Notes: generated by a model not told the origin, from the sequence alone. A DNA stretch of 64,000 bases from Friedmanniella luteola (GCF_900105065.1 NZ_LT629749.1:4464001-4528000); one strand, 5' to 3'. Positions 25,633 to 35,007 are shown, counted from the first letter of the stretch. Program-made: numbers and translations.

Positions 25633-27362
25633 TCCGTCTCCTGCGCCGCCACCTGCGGCCCTACCGCCGCGTGCTGGCCTGGGTGGTCGTGCTGCAGCTG
25701 GTCGGCACCATGGCCGCGCTGTACCTGCCCAGCCTCAACGCGTCGATCATCGACGAGGGGGTCGCCAAGGGGGACACCGACTTCATCTGGCGGACCGGCG
25801 GGGTGATGCTGGCCGTCAGCCTGCTGCAGATCGTCTGCGCCATCGCCGCCACGTACCTCGGGGCGCGGACGGCGATGGGCTTCGGCCGCGACGTCCGCGG
25901 GGCGCTCTTCGACCGCGTGCTCGGCTTCTCGGCCCGCGAGCTCAACAGCTTCGGCGCGCCGTCGCTGATCACCCGGAACACCAACGACGTCCAGCAGGTC
26001 CAGATGCTGGTGCTGCTCTCGACGACGATGTTCGTCGCGGCCCCGATCACCATGGTGGGCGGCATCGTGATGGCGCTCCGCGAGGACGTCGGCCTCTCGT
26101 GGCTCGTCGTCGTCGCCGTCCCGCTGCTGGCGGTGTCGATCTGGCTGGTGGTGCGCAAGATGGGCCCGCTGTTCCGGGTCATGCAGACCCGCATCGACAC
26201 CCTCAACCGGGTGCTCCGCGAGCAGATCAGCGGCATCCGGGTGGTCCGGGCGTTCGTCCGCGAGCCCTACGAGACCGCCCGGTTCTCCGCGGCCAACGCC
26301 GAGCTGACCCAGACGGCCACCTCGGTCGGCCGGCTGGTGGCGTCGATCTTCCCGATCGTCATGTTCATCCTCAACATCTCCAGCGTCGCCGTGCTGTGGT
26401 TCGGCGCGCAGCGGGTCGACAGCGGTCAGATGCAGATCGGCTCGCTGACGGCGTTCCTCAGCTACCTGGTGCAGATCCTCATGTCGGTGATGATGGCGAC
26501 GTTCCTGCTGATGATCGCCCCGCGCGCCATGGTCTGCGCCGAGCGGATCGGCGAGGTCCTGGGCACCGACTCCTCGGTGGTCACGGCCGAGCGCCCGGTC
26601 ACCGCCCTCCGCACCACCTCCGAGGTCGCCTTCGACGGCGCCTCGTTCACCTACCCCGGCGCCGACGCGCCGGTGCTGCGCGGCGTCACCTTCACCGCCG
26701 GCCCGGGTCGGACGACGGCGATCATCGGCTCGACCGGCGCCGGCAAGTCGACGCTGGTCTCGCTCATCCCCCGGCTGATCGACGTCACCGCCGGCTCGGT
26801 CACCGTCGACGGCGTGGAGGTCCGCGAGCTCGACCCCGACCTGCTGTGGAGCCGGATCGGGCTGGTGCCCCAGAAGCCGTTCCTGTTCTCGGGCACCGTG
26901 GCCAGCAACCTGCGCTACGGGAAGCCCGACGCGACCGAGGACGAGCTGTGGCGCGCGCTGCGCGTCGCCCAGGCCGAGGACTTCGTCCGCGCCATGCCCG
27001 GCCAGCTCGAGGCGACGATCGCCCAGGGCGGCACCAACGTCTCCGGCGGCCAGCGGCAACGGCTCTCCATCGCCCGCGCCCTGGTGAAGCGTCCGGAGAT
27101 CTACGTCTTCGACGACTCGTTCTCGGCCCTCGACGTCACCACCGACGCCCGCCTCCGGGCCGCCCTGGCCCGTGAGACGGCCTCGGCCTGCGTGATCATC
27201 GTCGGCCAGCGCGTCGCCACCATCCGCGAGGCCGACCAGATCATCGTGCTGGAGCACGGTGAGGTGGTCGGCACCGGCACCCACGAGGAGCTGCTGGAGA
27301 CATGCCCGACCTACGCCGAGATCGTCAGCTCCCAGCTGAGCGCCGAGGAGGTGGCGGCATGA
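25626..27362 (+). CDS. ABC exporter subunit A (degenerate ATP site)
   Basis: This is a 578-residue half transporter with six helices (to about 300) and an ABC domain. Walker A is GSTGAGKS and the signature VSGGQRQR is intact. Walker B reads IYVFDDSFSALD, with Asp where the catalytic Glu belongs, and the switch His is replaced: VGQRVATI instead of the usual HR. This is the pattern of the non-hydrolysing member of heterodimeric exporters such as TM287/288. Its stop overlaps the next ATG. The substrate is unknown; drug or lipid export is likely from the family. Confidence 0.93.
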   Translation: MLIRLLRRHLRPYRRVLAWVVVLQLVGTMAALYLPSLNASIIDEGVAKGDTDFIWRTGGVMLAVSLLQIVCAIAATYLGARTAMGFGRDVRGALFDRVLGFSARELNSFGAPSLITRNTNDVQQVQMLVLLSTTMFVAAPITMVGGIVMALREDVGLSWLVVVAVPLLAVSIWLVVRKMGPLFRVMQTRIDTLNRVLREQISGIRVVRAFVREPYETARFSAANAELTQTATSVGRLVASIFPIVMFILNISSVAVLWFGAQRVDSGQMQIGSLTAFLSYLVQILMSVMMATFLLMIAPRAMVCAERIGEVLGTDSSVVTAERPVTALRTTSEVAFDGASFTYPGADAPVLRGVTFTAGPGRTTAIIGSTGAGKSTLVSLIPRLIDVTAGSVTVDGVEVRELDPDLLWSRIGLVPQKPFLFSGTVASNLRYGKPDATEDELWRALRVAQAEDFVRAMPGQLEATIAQGGTNVSGGQRQRLSIARALVKRPEIYVFDDSFSALDVTTDARLRAALARETASACVIIVGQRVATIREADQIIVLEHGEVVGTGTHEELLETCPTYAEIVSSQLSAEEVAA

Positions 27363-29404
27363 GCGAGGACACCCGCATCGACACCGCTGCGGCGCCCGAC
27401 GCCGAGCCGGCCGTGGTGGCCAAGGCCCCCGAGCGGCCCAGGTACGCGCCGGCGACCCGCAGCGGCGGCCCCTTCGGCGGCCCGGCCCCGGCGGAGAAGT
27501 CGCTGAACTTCTGGCCGTCGCTGAAGCGGCTGCTCGGCCACCTCGCGCCCGAGCGGGTGGTCCTGGTCGCCGTCGTCGCCCTGGCCGTGGTGGGCATCGT
27601 GATGAACGTCTACGGTCCCCGGATCCTCGGCTACGCGACCGACGTGATCTTCACCGGTCTCGTCGGGCGCAGCCTGCCCGCCGGCGCCAGCAAGGCCGAG
27701 GTGGTCGCCCAGCTGCGGGCCTCCGGACAGGGCACCTACGCCGACCTCGTCGAGCGGCTCGCCGTCGTGCCCGGGCAGGGCATCGACTTCGACCTGCTGG
27801 GCCGGTGGCTGCTGCTGGCGCTCGGCCTGTACCTGGCCTCGTCGCTGTTCCTGTGGCTGCAGGGCTACCTGCTCAACGGGGCGGTGCAGCGCTCGATCTT
27901 CACGCTGCGCAACGAGGTGGAGACCAAGATCAACAAGCTGCCGCTCAGCTACTTCGACAAGCAGACGCGGGGCGAGCTGCTCAGCCGGGTGACGAACGAC
28001 ATCGACAACGTGGCGCAGGCGCTGCAGCAGACCCTCAGCCAGCTGCTGACCTCGCTGCTGACGGTCATCGGCGTCGTCGTGATGATGTTCGTGGTCTCGC
28101 CCCTGCTGGCCCTGATCGCCCTGGTGACGATCCCGATCTCGGTGCTGATCACCGGCGTGATCGGCAAGCGGTCGCAGAAGCTGTTCACCGCGCAGTGGAA
28201 GGCGACCGGGGAGCTCAACGGGCACATCGAGGAGGCCTTCACCGGGCACGCGCTGGTCAAGGTCTTCGGCCGGCAGAAGGAGGTCGCGGCGGTCTTCGCC
28301 GAGCGCAACGAGGGCTTGTTCGGCTCCAGCTTCGGCGCGCAGTTCATCAGCGGCCTGATCATGCCGGCGATGATGTTCATCGGGAACCTCAACTACGTGG
28401 CCATCGCCGTCGTCGGCGGCCTGCGGGTGGCCAGCGGCACGACGAGCCTCGGCGACGTGCAGGCCTTCATCCAGTACACCCGGATGTTCACCCAGCCGCT
28501 CACCCAGGTGGCCTCGATGGCCAACCTGCTGCAGTCGGGCATCGCGTCCGCCGAGCGCGTGTTCGAGGTGCTCGACGCCGAGGAGCAGAGCCCGGAGCCG
28601 GCGAGCTCGGCGGGCGCCGGCGCGCCGACGCGCGGCCGGGTCGAGTTCCAGCACATCGCCTTCTCCTACACGAAGGCGCAGCCGCTCATCACCGACCTGT
28701 CCCTGGTCGCCGAGCCGGGCAGCACCGTGGCCATCGTCGGGCCGACGGGCGCCGGCAAGACCACGCTGGTCAACCTGATCCTGCGCTTCTACGAGCTGGA
28801 CGGCGGCAAGATCACCGTCGACGGCGTCGACGTGGCCACCATCCCGCGGGCCGAGCTGCGCTCGAAGGTCGGCATGGTGCTGCAGGACACCTGGCTGTTC
28901 CACGGCACCATCCGCGCCAACATCGCCTACGGCCGCCCGGACGCGACGGAGGCCGAGATCCTGGCCGCCGCGGAGGCCACCTACGTCGACCGCTTCGTGC
29001 ACGCCCTGCCCGAGGGCTACGACACGGTGATCGACGAGGAGGGCAGCAACATCAGCGCGGGCGAGAAGCAGCTGATCACGATCGCCCGGGCCTTCCTGGC
29101 GAACCCGGCGCTGCTCATCCTCGACGAGGCGACCAGCTCGGTCGACACCCGGACCGAGGTCCTGGTGCAGCACGCGATGGCCGCCCTGCGCAGCGACCGG
29201 ACCAGCTTCGTGATCGCGCACCGGCTGTCCACCATCCGCGACGCCGACCTGATCCTGGTCATGCAGGCGGGCCAGATCGTCGAGCAGGGCAGCCACACCG
29301 CGCTGCTCGCGGCCGGCGGCGCCTACGCCGACCTGTACCGCTCGCAGTTCGCGGGAGCGGTGACCGACGACGAGCAGCAGGCCGAGCCGGTCCCGGCCGG
29401 CTGA
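27359..29404 (+). CDS. ABC exporter subunit B (catalytic partner)
   Basis: This 681-residue half transporter has a disordered first 55 residues, six helices and a longer extracytoplasmic loop after helix 1 (about 100-145). The ABC domain has Walker A GPTGAGKT, Walker [13 protein letters not shown] with the catalytic Glu, and switch His in IAHRLSTI. Its signature is ISAGEKQL instead of LSGGQ, matching the TM288 type that completes the degenerate site with subunit A. ATG at 27359 overlaps the stop of subunit A. A hairpin follows the stop. Confidence 0.93.
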   Translation: MSEDTRIDTAAAPDAEPAVVAKAPERPRYAPATRSGGPFGGPAPAEKSLNFWPSLKRLLGHLAPERVVLVAVVALAVVGIVMNVYGPRILGYATDVIFTGLVGRSLPAGASKAEVVAQLRASGQGTYADLVERLAVVPGQGIDFDLLGRWLLLALGLYLASSLFLWLQGYLLNGAVQRSIFTLRNEVETKINKLPLSYFDKQTRGELLSRVTNDIDNVAQALQQTLSQLLTSLLTVIGVVVMMFVVSPLLALIALVTIPISVLITGVIGKRSQKLFTAQWKATGELNGHIEEAFTGHALVKVFGRQKEVAAVFAERNEGLFGSSFGAQFISGLIMPAMMFIGNLNYVAIAVVGGLRVASGTTSLGDVQAFIQYTRMFTQPLTQVASMANLLQSGIASAERVFEVLDAEEQSPEPASSAGAGAPTRGRVEFQHIAFSYTKAQPLITDLSLVAEPGSTVAIVGPTGAGKTTLVNLILRFYELDGGKITVDGVDVATIPRAELRSKVGMVLQDTWLFHGTIRANIAYGRPDATEAEILAAAEATYVDRFVHALPEGYDTVIDEEGSNISAGEKQLITIARAFLANPALLILDEATSSVDTRTEVLVQHAMAALRSDRTSFVIAHRLSTIRDADLILVMQAGQIVEQGSHTALLAAGGAYADLYRSQFAGAVTDDEQQAEPVPAG

Positions 29405-29417
29405 CCCGGGCCCCCGG

Positions 29418-29455
29418 GGGGAGGGGCGAGGTCGACCGGGCGCGACCTCCTCCCC
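29418..29455 (+). terminator. Hairpin terminator after the ABC exporter operon
   Basis: GAGGTCG (29428-29434) pairs with CGACCTC (29443-29449), and the outer GGGGAG (29418-29423) with CTCCCC (29450-29455), with a four-base bulge on the left arm. It begins 14 bp after the stop and lacks a T-run. Confidence 0.5.
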
Positions 29456-29650
29456 TGCTCCACGACCTGTACGGCACCGGCGAGGGCTTCGGCGTCCGCC
29501 GGTCGGCGAGCCCGACCAGCGGCTGCACCCCGGTGGCGAGCTCGATGCCGTAGCGCCCCGCCCGGGTGGTCCCGAGGTCCTCGCGCCTCGCCCCCGAGCT
29601 CTGCGCACCGCCCGTCGTCGGACCGGGCGGCCGGGGCGGCCGGCCGACGA

Positions 29651-29814
29651 GGCCGTCGACCCGCCGTCTACCGGGCGGCCGACGGCAAGCGCCACCTCGT
29701 CTCCGAGGTGGACCACCGCAACCGGTCCGGGTTCGACGTCCGCGCGGTGCGGATGGACGACGCGCCGGGGTGGGGACGCTGCGCGGGGCCGCCCGGGGTC
29801 CGCTGCTCGCCTGA
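29651..29814 (+). pseudogene. Remnant of an unrecognised gene
   Basis: The 466 bp between the ABC operon and the DUF1348 gene hold no intact gene. One frame reads [20 protein letters not shown] followed by [13 protein letters not shown] with almost only G/C third positions, the look of real coding sequence, but has no start. A second frame carries it on to [10 protein letters not shown] and a TGA at 29812-29814, nine bases before a perfect hairpin. I read this as the 3' end of a decayed, frameshifted gene. No family recognised. Confidence 0.3.
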
Positions 29815-29822
29815 CCGACCGC

Positions 29823-29858
29823 GCACGGCCCGCCCCGGTCCTCCGGGGCGGGCCGTGC
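29823..29858 (+). terminator. Perfect 16-bp hairpin
   Basis: GCACGGCCCGCCCCGG (29823-29838) and its exact complement (29843-29858) flank a TCCT loop. It lies just after the gene remnant and one base before the CACGAT -10-like box of the DUF1348 gene. It is the strongest stem in the window and probably terminates the transcript of the former upstream gene. Confidence 0.65.
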
Positions 29859-29870
29859 CACGATCGGGCC

Positions 29871-30323
29871 ATGCGCCCGCCCGTGCCCCCGTTCACCGCC
29901 GCGACCGCCGCCCAGAAGGTGCAGGCGGCCGAGGACGCCTGGAACACCCGCGACCCGCAGAAGGTCGCCGCGGCCTACACCCCGGACACCCGGTGGCGGA
30001 ACCGGTCGGAGTTCCTCACCGGCCGGGCCGAGGTCGAGGCCTTCCTCACCCGGAAGTGGGCGACCGAGCAGGACTACGCCCTGCGGAAGGCGCTGTGGGC
30101 GTTCACCGACGACCGGATCGCCGTCCGCTTCCAGTACGAGTGGCGCGACGCGTCGGGCCAGTGGTGGCGCAGCCACGGCAACGAGAACTGGGAGTTCGAC
30201 GCCGAGGGCTACATGCGGCGCCGCGAGGCGAGCATCAACGACGTGCCGATCCGCGAGGACGAGCGCCGGATCTTCGGCCCGCGACCGGAGTCGGAGCGGG
30301 GCGCCGACCTGCCGCTGCGCTGA
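29871..30323 (+). CDS. DUF1348 family protein (SnoaL/NTF2-like fold)
   Basis: The 150-residue protein matches DUF1348: [51 protein letters not shown] and [19 protein letters not shown] are its usual phrases. The family has an NTF2-like cone fold and no proven activity. CACGAT lies six bases before the ATG at 29871 and no ribosome site is seen, so the message is probably leaderless. It is convergent with the nitrilase gene, with a 43-bp palindromic element between the stops. Confidence 0.85.
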   Translation: MRPPVPPFTAATAAQKVQAAEDAWNTRDPQKVAAAYTPDTRWRNRSEFLTGRAEVEAFLTRKWATEQDYALRKALWAFTDDRIAVRFQYEWRDASGQWWRSHGNENWEFDAEGYMRRREASINDVPIREDERRIFGPRPESERGADLPLR

Positions 30324-30331
30324 GCCGTGAC

Positions 30332-30374
30332 TTCTGGCGATCTGACCCCCGCTGCGGTGGTCCAGCCGCCAGAA
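30332..30374 (+). repeat. 43-bp palindromic element, copy 1
   Basis: TTCTGGCG, a four-base mismatch (ATCT/CAGC), then GACCCCC, a five-base loop, GGTGGTC and CGCCAGAA build an imperfect hairpin with stems of 8 and 7 bp. The same design in the same orientation occurs at 53364-53406 and 53993-54035. Here it lies between two convergent genes and could also terminate both. Confidence 0.85.
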
Positions 30375-30380
30375 GTCCGC

Positions 30381-31217
30381 TCAGTACAGGTCCGGCCGCC
30401 GGTCGGTGAACGCGTGGTTGTACGGCCCCACATCCTTGGCCAGGGCCCGGCCGAGGTCGAGCTCGGCCAGCAGCGTCGTCTCCTCGCCCTGGGCCGGCCC
30501 GGCGACGGGGTAGCCCTCGACGTCGCAGATGACGCTGCCGCCGATCCACACGACCCCCCGCTCGGTGCCGACCCGGTCGGTGACCACCACGAAGACCCGG
30601 TTGACCGCGGCGCTGGCCTGCGCCTTGACCACCTCGGGCGCCCGCTCGCCGGGCGGCGGGGAGTTGCTGGGCCAGTTCGACGGCGCGACCACGATCTGCG
30701 CGCCGCGGAGTGCCACGTCGCGGACCATCTCGGGGAACTCGAGGTCGTAGCAGATCATCGCCGCGACGACGCCGACGCGGGTCTCCACGACCGGGGCCAG
30801 CGCGTCGCCGACGGCGAAGACCGCCTTCTCGGTGCCCCACAGGTGCGTCTTCCGGTAGACGGCCAGCAGCCGGCCGGAGTCGAGGACGGCGAGGCTGTTG
30901 AACGGCCGCTCCCCGTCGGAGCGCTCGCAGAACCCGGCGACCAGGACGATGCCGTGGCGGGCGGACAGCTCGGTCAGCAGCGTCACGGTCGGACCGTCGA
31001 CCGGCTCGGACCGCTCCCGGGCCTCGGCCAGGTCGGCGAAGACGTACCCCGAGGTCACCAGCTCGGGCAGCACCACCAGCCCGGCGCCGCGCGCCACCGC
31101 GTCGTCGACGGCGGTGACCACCCGGCGGCGGTTGCCCTCGGGGTCGTCGATGTCGATCCGCAGCTGGCAGGCGGCGACGGTCGTGGTGGGGCCGCTCGGG
31201 CGGGCGAGGTCGGTCAT
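30381..31217 (-). CDS. Nitrilase-superfamily carbon-nitrogen hydrolase 1
   Basis: The 278-residue enzyme has the Glu-Lys-Cys triad: LPELVTSGY, AVYRKTHLWGTEK and ICYDLEFPE. It hydrolyses an amide or nitrile; lengths and motifs suit an aliphatic amidase or omega-amidase-like enzyme. ATG at 31217 shares ATGA with the stop of the methyltransferase gene upstream, so the two are coupled. It is about half identical by eye to the second nitrilase 700 bp away (same ending, DRRxDLY), pointing to a local duplication. Confidence 0.9.
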   Translation of the reverse strand: MTDLARPSGPTTTVAACQLRIDIDDPEGNRRRVVTAVDDAVARGAGLVVLPELVTSGYVFADLAEARERSEPVDGPTVTLLTELSARHGIVLVAGFCERSDGERPFNSLAVLDSGRLLAVYRKTHLWGTEKAVFAVGDALAPVVETRVGVVAAMICYDLEFPEMVRDVALRGAQIVVAPSNWPSNSPPPGERAPEVVKAQASAAVNRVFVVVTDRVGTERGVVWIGGSVICDVEGYPVAGPAQGEETTLLAELDLGRALAKDVGPYNHAFTDRRPDLY

Positions 31218-31780
31218 GGTCGCCATCCTGCCCGTCGGACCTCCAGCACGCCGGCCGGTCCGGGAGGCGGCGGGCTGAAGGCCCGCGGCGGCACCCGGTC
31301 CAGGGCGCTGCCCGCGTACTCCGGCCCCAGCCCCCGCCGCCGGGACCCGGCCGCCTGCTGGACCAGCCCGCGCGGCAGCACCAGGTGGGCGGTGAGCAGG
31401 GCGCTGCGCCGGGCCGTCAACGTCCGGAGCAGCGGCAGCCCGAGCGTCCAGGGCGGGTTCGCCACCACCCGGAACGGGCGGGTCGGCCACCGGAACTCCT
31501 CCAGGTCGGCCTCCACCACGGTCACCGTGCCGGCCTCGCGGCCGGGCACGGCGGCGAACCGGGCACGGAGCCGGGCGGCCCGGCCGGGGTGCAGCTCGAC
31601 GGCCAGCACCCGCGCCCCGGCGGCCCGCAACGGCTCGGTCAGCGCACCGTCGCCCGCCCCCAGGTCCAGCACCAGGTCACCGGGCCGGATCTGCGCCGCC
31701 TCGACCAGCCGCCGAGCCCGGTCAGCGTGCAGCCGGTGCCACCCCCAGCGCCGCTCCGGCCCGCCGTGGGCCCCGGGCAC
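31214..31780 (-). CDS. Erm/KsgA-like rRNA adenine methyltransferase, short form
   Basis: The 188-residue protein has SAM motif I LDLGAGDGALTEPL, motif II VLAVELHPG, a motif III Asp in VVEADLEEF, and catalytic motif IV ANPPWTLG, the place of NPPY/NIPY in adenine-N6 methyltransferases. The RWGWHRLHADRA lead is like Erm-type proteins. The helical C-terminal domain (normally 70-90 residues) is nearly absent. The start is GTG at 31780; no clear ribosome site is seen. It could methylate 23S rRNA (macrolide-type resistance) or another nucleic acid; its short form makes activity uncertain. Confidence 0.75.
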   Translation of the reverse strand: MPGAHGGPERRWGWHRLHADRARRLVEAAQIRPGDLVLDLGAGDGALTEPLRAAGARVLAVELHPGRAARLRARFAAVPGREAGTVTVVEADLEEFRWPTRPFRVVANPPWTLGLPLLRTLTARRSALLTAHLVLPRGLVQQAAGSRRRGLGPEYAGSALDRVPPRAFSPPPPGPAGVLEVRRAGWRP

Positions 31781-31898
31781 GCGCGACCGTCCAGATCATG
31801 ACCATGGTCGGGGACGCTAGCCCGCGCCGTCGGCGGGGGCACCTGCTTTTCGCCGGTCCACCGCCGTCGGCGCCGAGCTCAGCGGGCGTCCGTGGCCG

Positions 31899-32702
31899 TC
31901 AGTAGAGGTCGGTCCGCCGGTCGCCGAAGACGTGGTTGCGCGTGCTGATCTGCTTGTCGAGCGCCGCCTCCACCGCGAGGTCGGCCACCAGCACGGTCGT
32001 GGCGCCGAACTCGGGCCCGGCCGCCCGGAAGCCGTCCACGTCGCAGATCACGCTGCCGCCCACCCAGCGGACCCCCCGCTCGGGGCCGACGCGGTCCGCC
32101 ACCACCACGACCACGTGGTAGGTCGCGGCCATCGCCATGGCCTTGCTGACCTCGGGGGGACGGGTGTTCGGGTTGTCGGAGTCCGGCCAGTTCGCCGGCG
32201 AGGCGACCACCTGTGCTCCCCGGCGTGCGACGTCCAGCAGGACCTCCGGGAAGGCGAGGTCGTAGCAGATCAGCGGCGCCACCGCCCCGACCCGGGTGGG
32301 CACGACGGGCGGCAGCGCGTCGCCCGGGGTGAAGTGCAGCTTCTCGGTGTCCCACAGGTGCGTCTTGCGGTAGACGGCCAGCACCTCGCCGTCGTCGACG
32401 ACCACGGCGCTGTTGTAGGGCCTGTCCAGCCCCGAGACCTCGCAGAACCCGCCGACCACCACCACCCCGTGCTCCCGGGACAGGGCCCGGAAGAACGCGA
32501 CCGACGGTCCGGTCACGGGCTCGGCGCGGGCCGAGGACTCGGCGACGTCGCGCCAGATGGAGCCGCAGAGCGTCAGCTCCGGCAGCACCACCAGCTGGGC
32601 CCCGCGCGCGGCCGCCTCCGCGACCGCCTCGGCGACGACGCGGTTGGTCTTGACCGGGTCGTCGATGTCGACGGGCACCTGGCAGGCGGCGAGGACGGCC
32701 AT
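31899..32702 (-). CDS. Nitrilase-superfamily carbon-nitrogen hydrolase 2
   Basis: This 267-residue amidase-type enzyme has its triad in LPELTLCGS, VYRKTHLWDTEK and ICYDLAFPE. It is the third gene of a unit with the SnoaL-like and bicupin genes (gap of 19 bp to the bicupin), so its amide substrate probably belongs to the same pathway. ATG at 32702 is in the usual place (MAVLAACQVPVDIDDP). A 118-bp gap separates it from the methyltransferase gene. Confidence 0.9.
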   Translation of the reverse strand: MAVLAACQVPVDIDDPVKTNRVVAEAVAEAAARGAQLVVLPELTLCGSIWRDVAESSARAEPVTGPSVAFFRALSREHGVVVVGGFCEVSGLDRPYNSAVVVDDGEVLAVYRKTHLWDTEKLHFTPGDALPPVVPTRVGAVAPLICYDLAFPEVLLDVARRGAQVVASPANWPDSDNPNTRPPEVSKAMAMAATYHVVVVVADRVGPERGVRWVGGSVICDVDGFRAAGPEFGATTVLVADLAVEAALDKQISTRNHVFGDRRTDLY

Positions 32703-32721
32703 GTCGGTCCCCGTCCCCGGC

Positions 32722-33885
32722 TCAGTCGTCCTCGGTGGCGGTGACCATCACCGCGACCGGGGCGAGGTAGCCGTTGGGGTCGAGCATCCAGCCGGCGTCG
32801 AAGGCGGCCTCGACGACCTCGGGAGCCCACTCCAGCCGGACCCGGCCGTCACCGGCGTTGACGACGATCAGCTCCCCGGTGCCCTCGGTGGCGGCGTCCT
32901 CGCCCGCCTCGAGCAGCTCGAAGCGCCGCCAGCTGCCCGGCAGCACCGACAGCATGTCCTGCGGCTCCAGGACGACGGTCTCCTCCGCGGCGCCCGCGTT
33001 CAGCGTGACCTGCCAGCGCCCAGACTTCACCAGCAACGTCTGGGTGGCGTCGTGACGGTGCCGCAGCAGGCCCTCCCCCGGGGTCGCCCGCACCCACGCC
33101 AGGTTGAAGCTGTGCGGCTCGTGCAGCCGGGGCACCTGGCGACGGTCCTCGCTCATCCCGTACCCGATCACCAGCGCCAGCTCACCCGCGCCGCCCGGCA
33201 GGGCGTGGCCGAGCGTCGCGCGGGCGCTGTAGCGGCGGTCGCCGGCCTGGGTCACGCGCCCGCGCATCTCCTCGACGCTGTAGGTGGTCAGCTCGTCGAT
33301 GGCGGACTGCTTCATCGGCTTGATCAGCGGCACGTCGGTGGGCAGCTCGTCGCCGGCGACGGTGTCGATCAGCCGGTTGTCGGCAGTGAGGTGCAGGCCG
33401 TAGGACTCGGCCTCCTTGAGCACCGACGGGCCCCAGATGATGCCGCCCGTGACGTCCTGCCCCAGCACCGTCAGCAGCAGGCCCTCGTCGGGGCCCTCGT
33501 TGGTGAAGCCGCGGAAGATCCAGCTGGGCACCGAGATGATGTCGCCGTCGTGGCTGACGTACTCGCCCTGCTTGCCGTCGACGCCCCAGCGGATCCGGAA
33601 GGTGCCGCCGAAGTTGATGAACACCTCGGCGGTGAAGTGCAGGTGCAGGTTGTTGTTGACGCCGTTCGGCATCCCCGCGGCGCCCACGTTGTAGCCGTGC
33701 GGCTCGCTGAGGTTGATGAACTGCTTCGCGTTCTGCGAGACGCCCGGGCCGATGAAGGCGTAGTTGGACTTGCGGTCCGAGCCCGGGGTCCGGCAGTCGA
33801 TGAAGGCGGCGTTCTCGGCGACCCAGTCGGCGCGTCGGATCGTGCGCCGGGTCACCTCGGTGGAGGGGACGACCACGTCGGTCAT
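32722..33885 (-). CDS. Bicupin protein with altered metal ligands
   Basis: The 387-residue protein has two cupin domains. In the first (about 75-175), motif 1 is LHLHFTAEVFINFGG with His-His-Glu in place, but the motif 2 His is Arg (VPSWIFRGFTN). In the second (about 265-360), motif 1 is RHRHDATQTLLVKSG with Gln for Glu, and motif 2 is LPGSWRRFEL, again Arg for His. A dioxygenase or isomerase of unknown substrate is likely; three metal ligands in domain 1 may suffice. ATG at 33885 follows GAAAGGAA. It lies between the SnoaL-like and nitrilase genes, in one unit. Confidence 0.8.
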   Translation of the reverse strand: MTDVVVPSTEVTRRTIRRADWVAENAAFIDCRTPGSDRKSNYAFIGPGVSQNAKQFINLSEPHGYNVGAAGMPNGVNNNLHLHFTAEVFINFGGTFRIRWGVDGKQGEYVSHDGDIISVPSWIFRGFTNEGPDEGLLLTVLGQDVTGGIIWGPSVLKEAESYGLHLTADNRLIDTVAGDELPTDVPLIKPMKQSAIDELTTYSVEEMRGRVTQAGDRRYSARATLGHALPGGAGELALVIGYGMSEDRRQVPRLHEPHSFNLAWVRATPGEGLLRHRHDATQTLLVKSGRWQVTLNAGAAEETVVLEPQDMLSVLPGSWRRFELLEAGEDAATEGTGELIVVNAGDGRVRLEWAPEVVEAAFDAGWMLDPNGYLAPVAVMVTATEDD

Positions 33886-33941
33886 GGCAGGTTCCTTTCG
33901 GCAGGAGCGGGGGACGGCGGGCGGCGGCAGCCGGGCGCGCG

Positions 33942-34922
33942 TCAGTAGATGTTGGTGCTGTCGTAGGGGGTGTCGCCGCGGCGGACGGCGATCTGGGTGC
34001 GCACGGAGATCTCGTCGTAGACCCGCACCTCGCGGACGATCCGGCCGTCCTGCACGAGGAACTGCGAGACGCCGAGGATCTCGACCGGCGTCCCGGTCAG
34101 CGGGCCGAAGTCGGCGACCCCGTTGTAGAGGCCCTTGTAGACCCAGGTGACGGCGACCCGGAGGCCGGCGTACCGGTCCGCGTGGTGGGTGGCCACGTCG
34201 CGGACCTCGAACTGCCCGGCCGGGAAGGCGCGGAGCATCCGCAGCAGCTCCCGGCGGTAGTTCTCGGGCCGGATGACCGTGCGGTAGCCCACGGTGTGCA
34301 GCGTGAGGTCACGGACGAAGTAGTCCTCGACGGCCTTGAGGTCCCGGCCGTTCCAGACCTGCTCCACCATCTCCAGCACCCGGGTGACCTCGGGGCGGTG
34401 GTCGTCGGGCCGGGGGCCCGAGTCGCCGACCGCCAGCACGTCGGTCGGGGGCGCCTCGGTCATGCTGCCCGAGAAGCCGAGGTAGCCCTTCTCGCGGGCC
34501 ACCGCGTCCGGGTCCTGGCCCAGCTGCAGGGCGATGGCCAGGGAGTCCCGGACCACCCACTCCTCCACCATCCGGCCGCGCCGGTAGAGGCAGTTGGCGA
34601 TGGTCCGGTGCACGAACCCGTTCGCCGGGTCGGCGGAGAAGACGAGGTGGGAGCTGAGGAACGCGTCGTCCCCGCGGGCCTCCCAGACCACGTCCTCGGC
34701 CTGGCCCACCCGGTCCGGGGTCGCGGCGATCCGCATCAGCGTGCCGGCCACCACCTCCTCGACGCCGACGGAGGTCCCGTACGCCCCGTGCACGATGGAG
34801 TCGGGCTCGTAGTTCTCCCGGATGTGGCCGATCGAGCGGTTGACCCAGATGAGGTCGGTCACCTCCCGGATGAAGTCGTCCGGGTCGGCGTAGGGCTGGT
34901 ACGCGACGGGGTCCAACGGCAT
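33942..34922 (-). CDS. Double SnoaL/NTF2-like domain protein
   Basis: The 326-residue protein consists of two NTF2-like domains (about 15-150 and 180-320). Typical phrases are FIREVTDLIWVNRSIGHIRE, YRRGRMVEEWVVRD, VEQVWNGRDLKAVEDYF and FLVQDGRIVREVRVYDEI. Such domains act as small hydrolases, isomerases or ligand carriers. ATG at 34922 follows AGGAGG. An ATGCGTAT-centred palindrome lies 36-51 bp upstream of the start, so the LacI protein encoded next door probably controls this gene and the bicupin and amidase behind it. Confidence 0.82.
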   Translation of the reverse strand: MPLDPVAYQPYADPDDFIREVTDLIWVNRSIGHIRENYEPDSIVHGAYGTSVGVEEVVAGTLMRIAATPDRVGQAEDVVWEARGDDAFLSSHLVFSADPANGFVHRTIANCLYRRGRMVEEWVVRDSLAIALQLGQDPDAVAREKGYLGFSGSMTEAPPTDVLAVGDSGPRPDDHRPEVTRVLEMVEQVWNGRDLKAVEDYFVRDLTLHTVGYRTVIRPENYRRELLRMLRAFPAGQFEVRDVATHHADRYAGLRVAVTWVYKGLYNGVADFGPLTGTPVEILGVSQFLVQDGRIVREVRVYDEISVRTQIAVRRGDTPYDSTNIY

Positions 34923-34957
34923 GGGTCCTCCTGGTCGGTGCTGGGCTCGCCCGTTCA

Positions 34958-34973
34958 GTGTATGCGTATGCAC
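34958..34973. promoter_or_regulatory. LacI-type operator 1
   Basis: GTGTATGCGTATGCAC is a palindrome with two mismatched pairs, centred on ATGCGTAT. It lies between the lacI stop and the SnoaL-like gene start. It shares its core with the three ATACGTAT sites at 36.1, 43.5 and 44.9 kb. Confidence 0.65.
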
Positions 34974-35007
34974 TCGAGGACGTCGAGAGGCGGGGCCCCA
35001 GCGCGGG

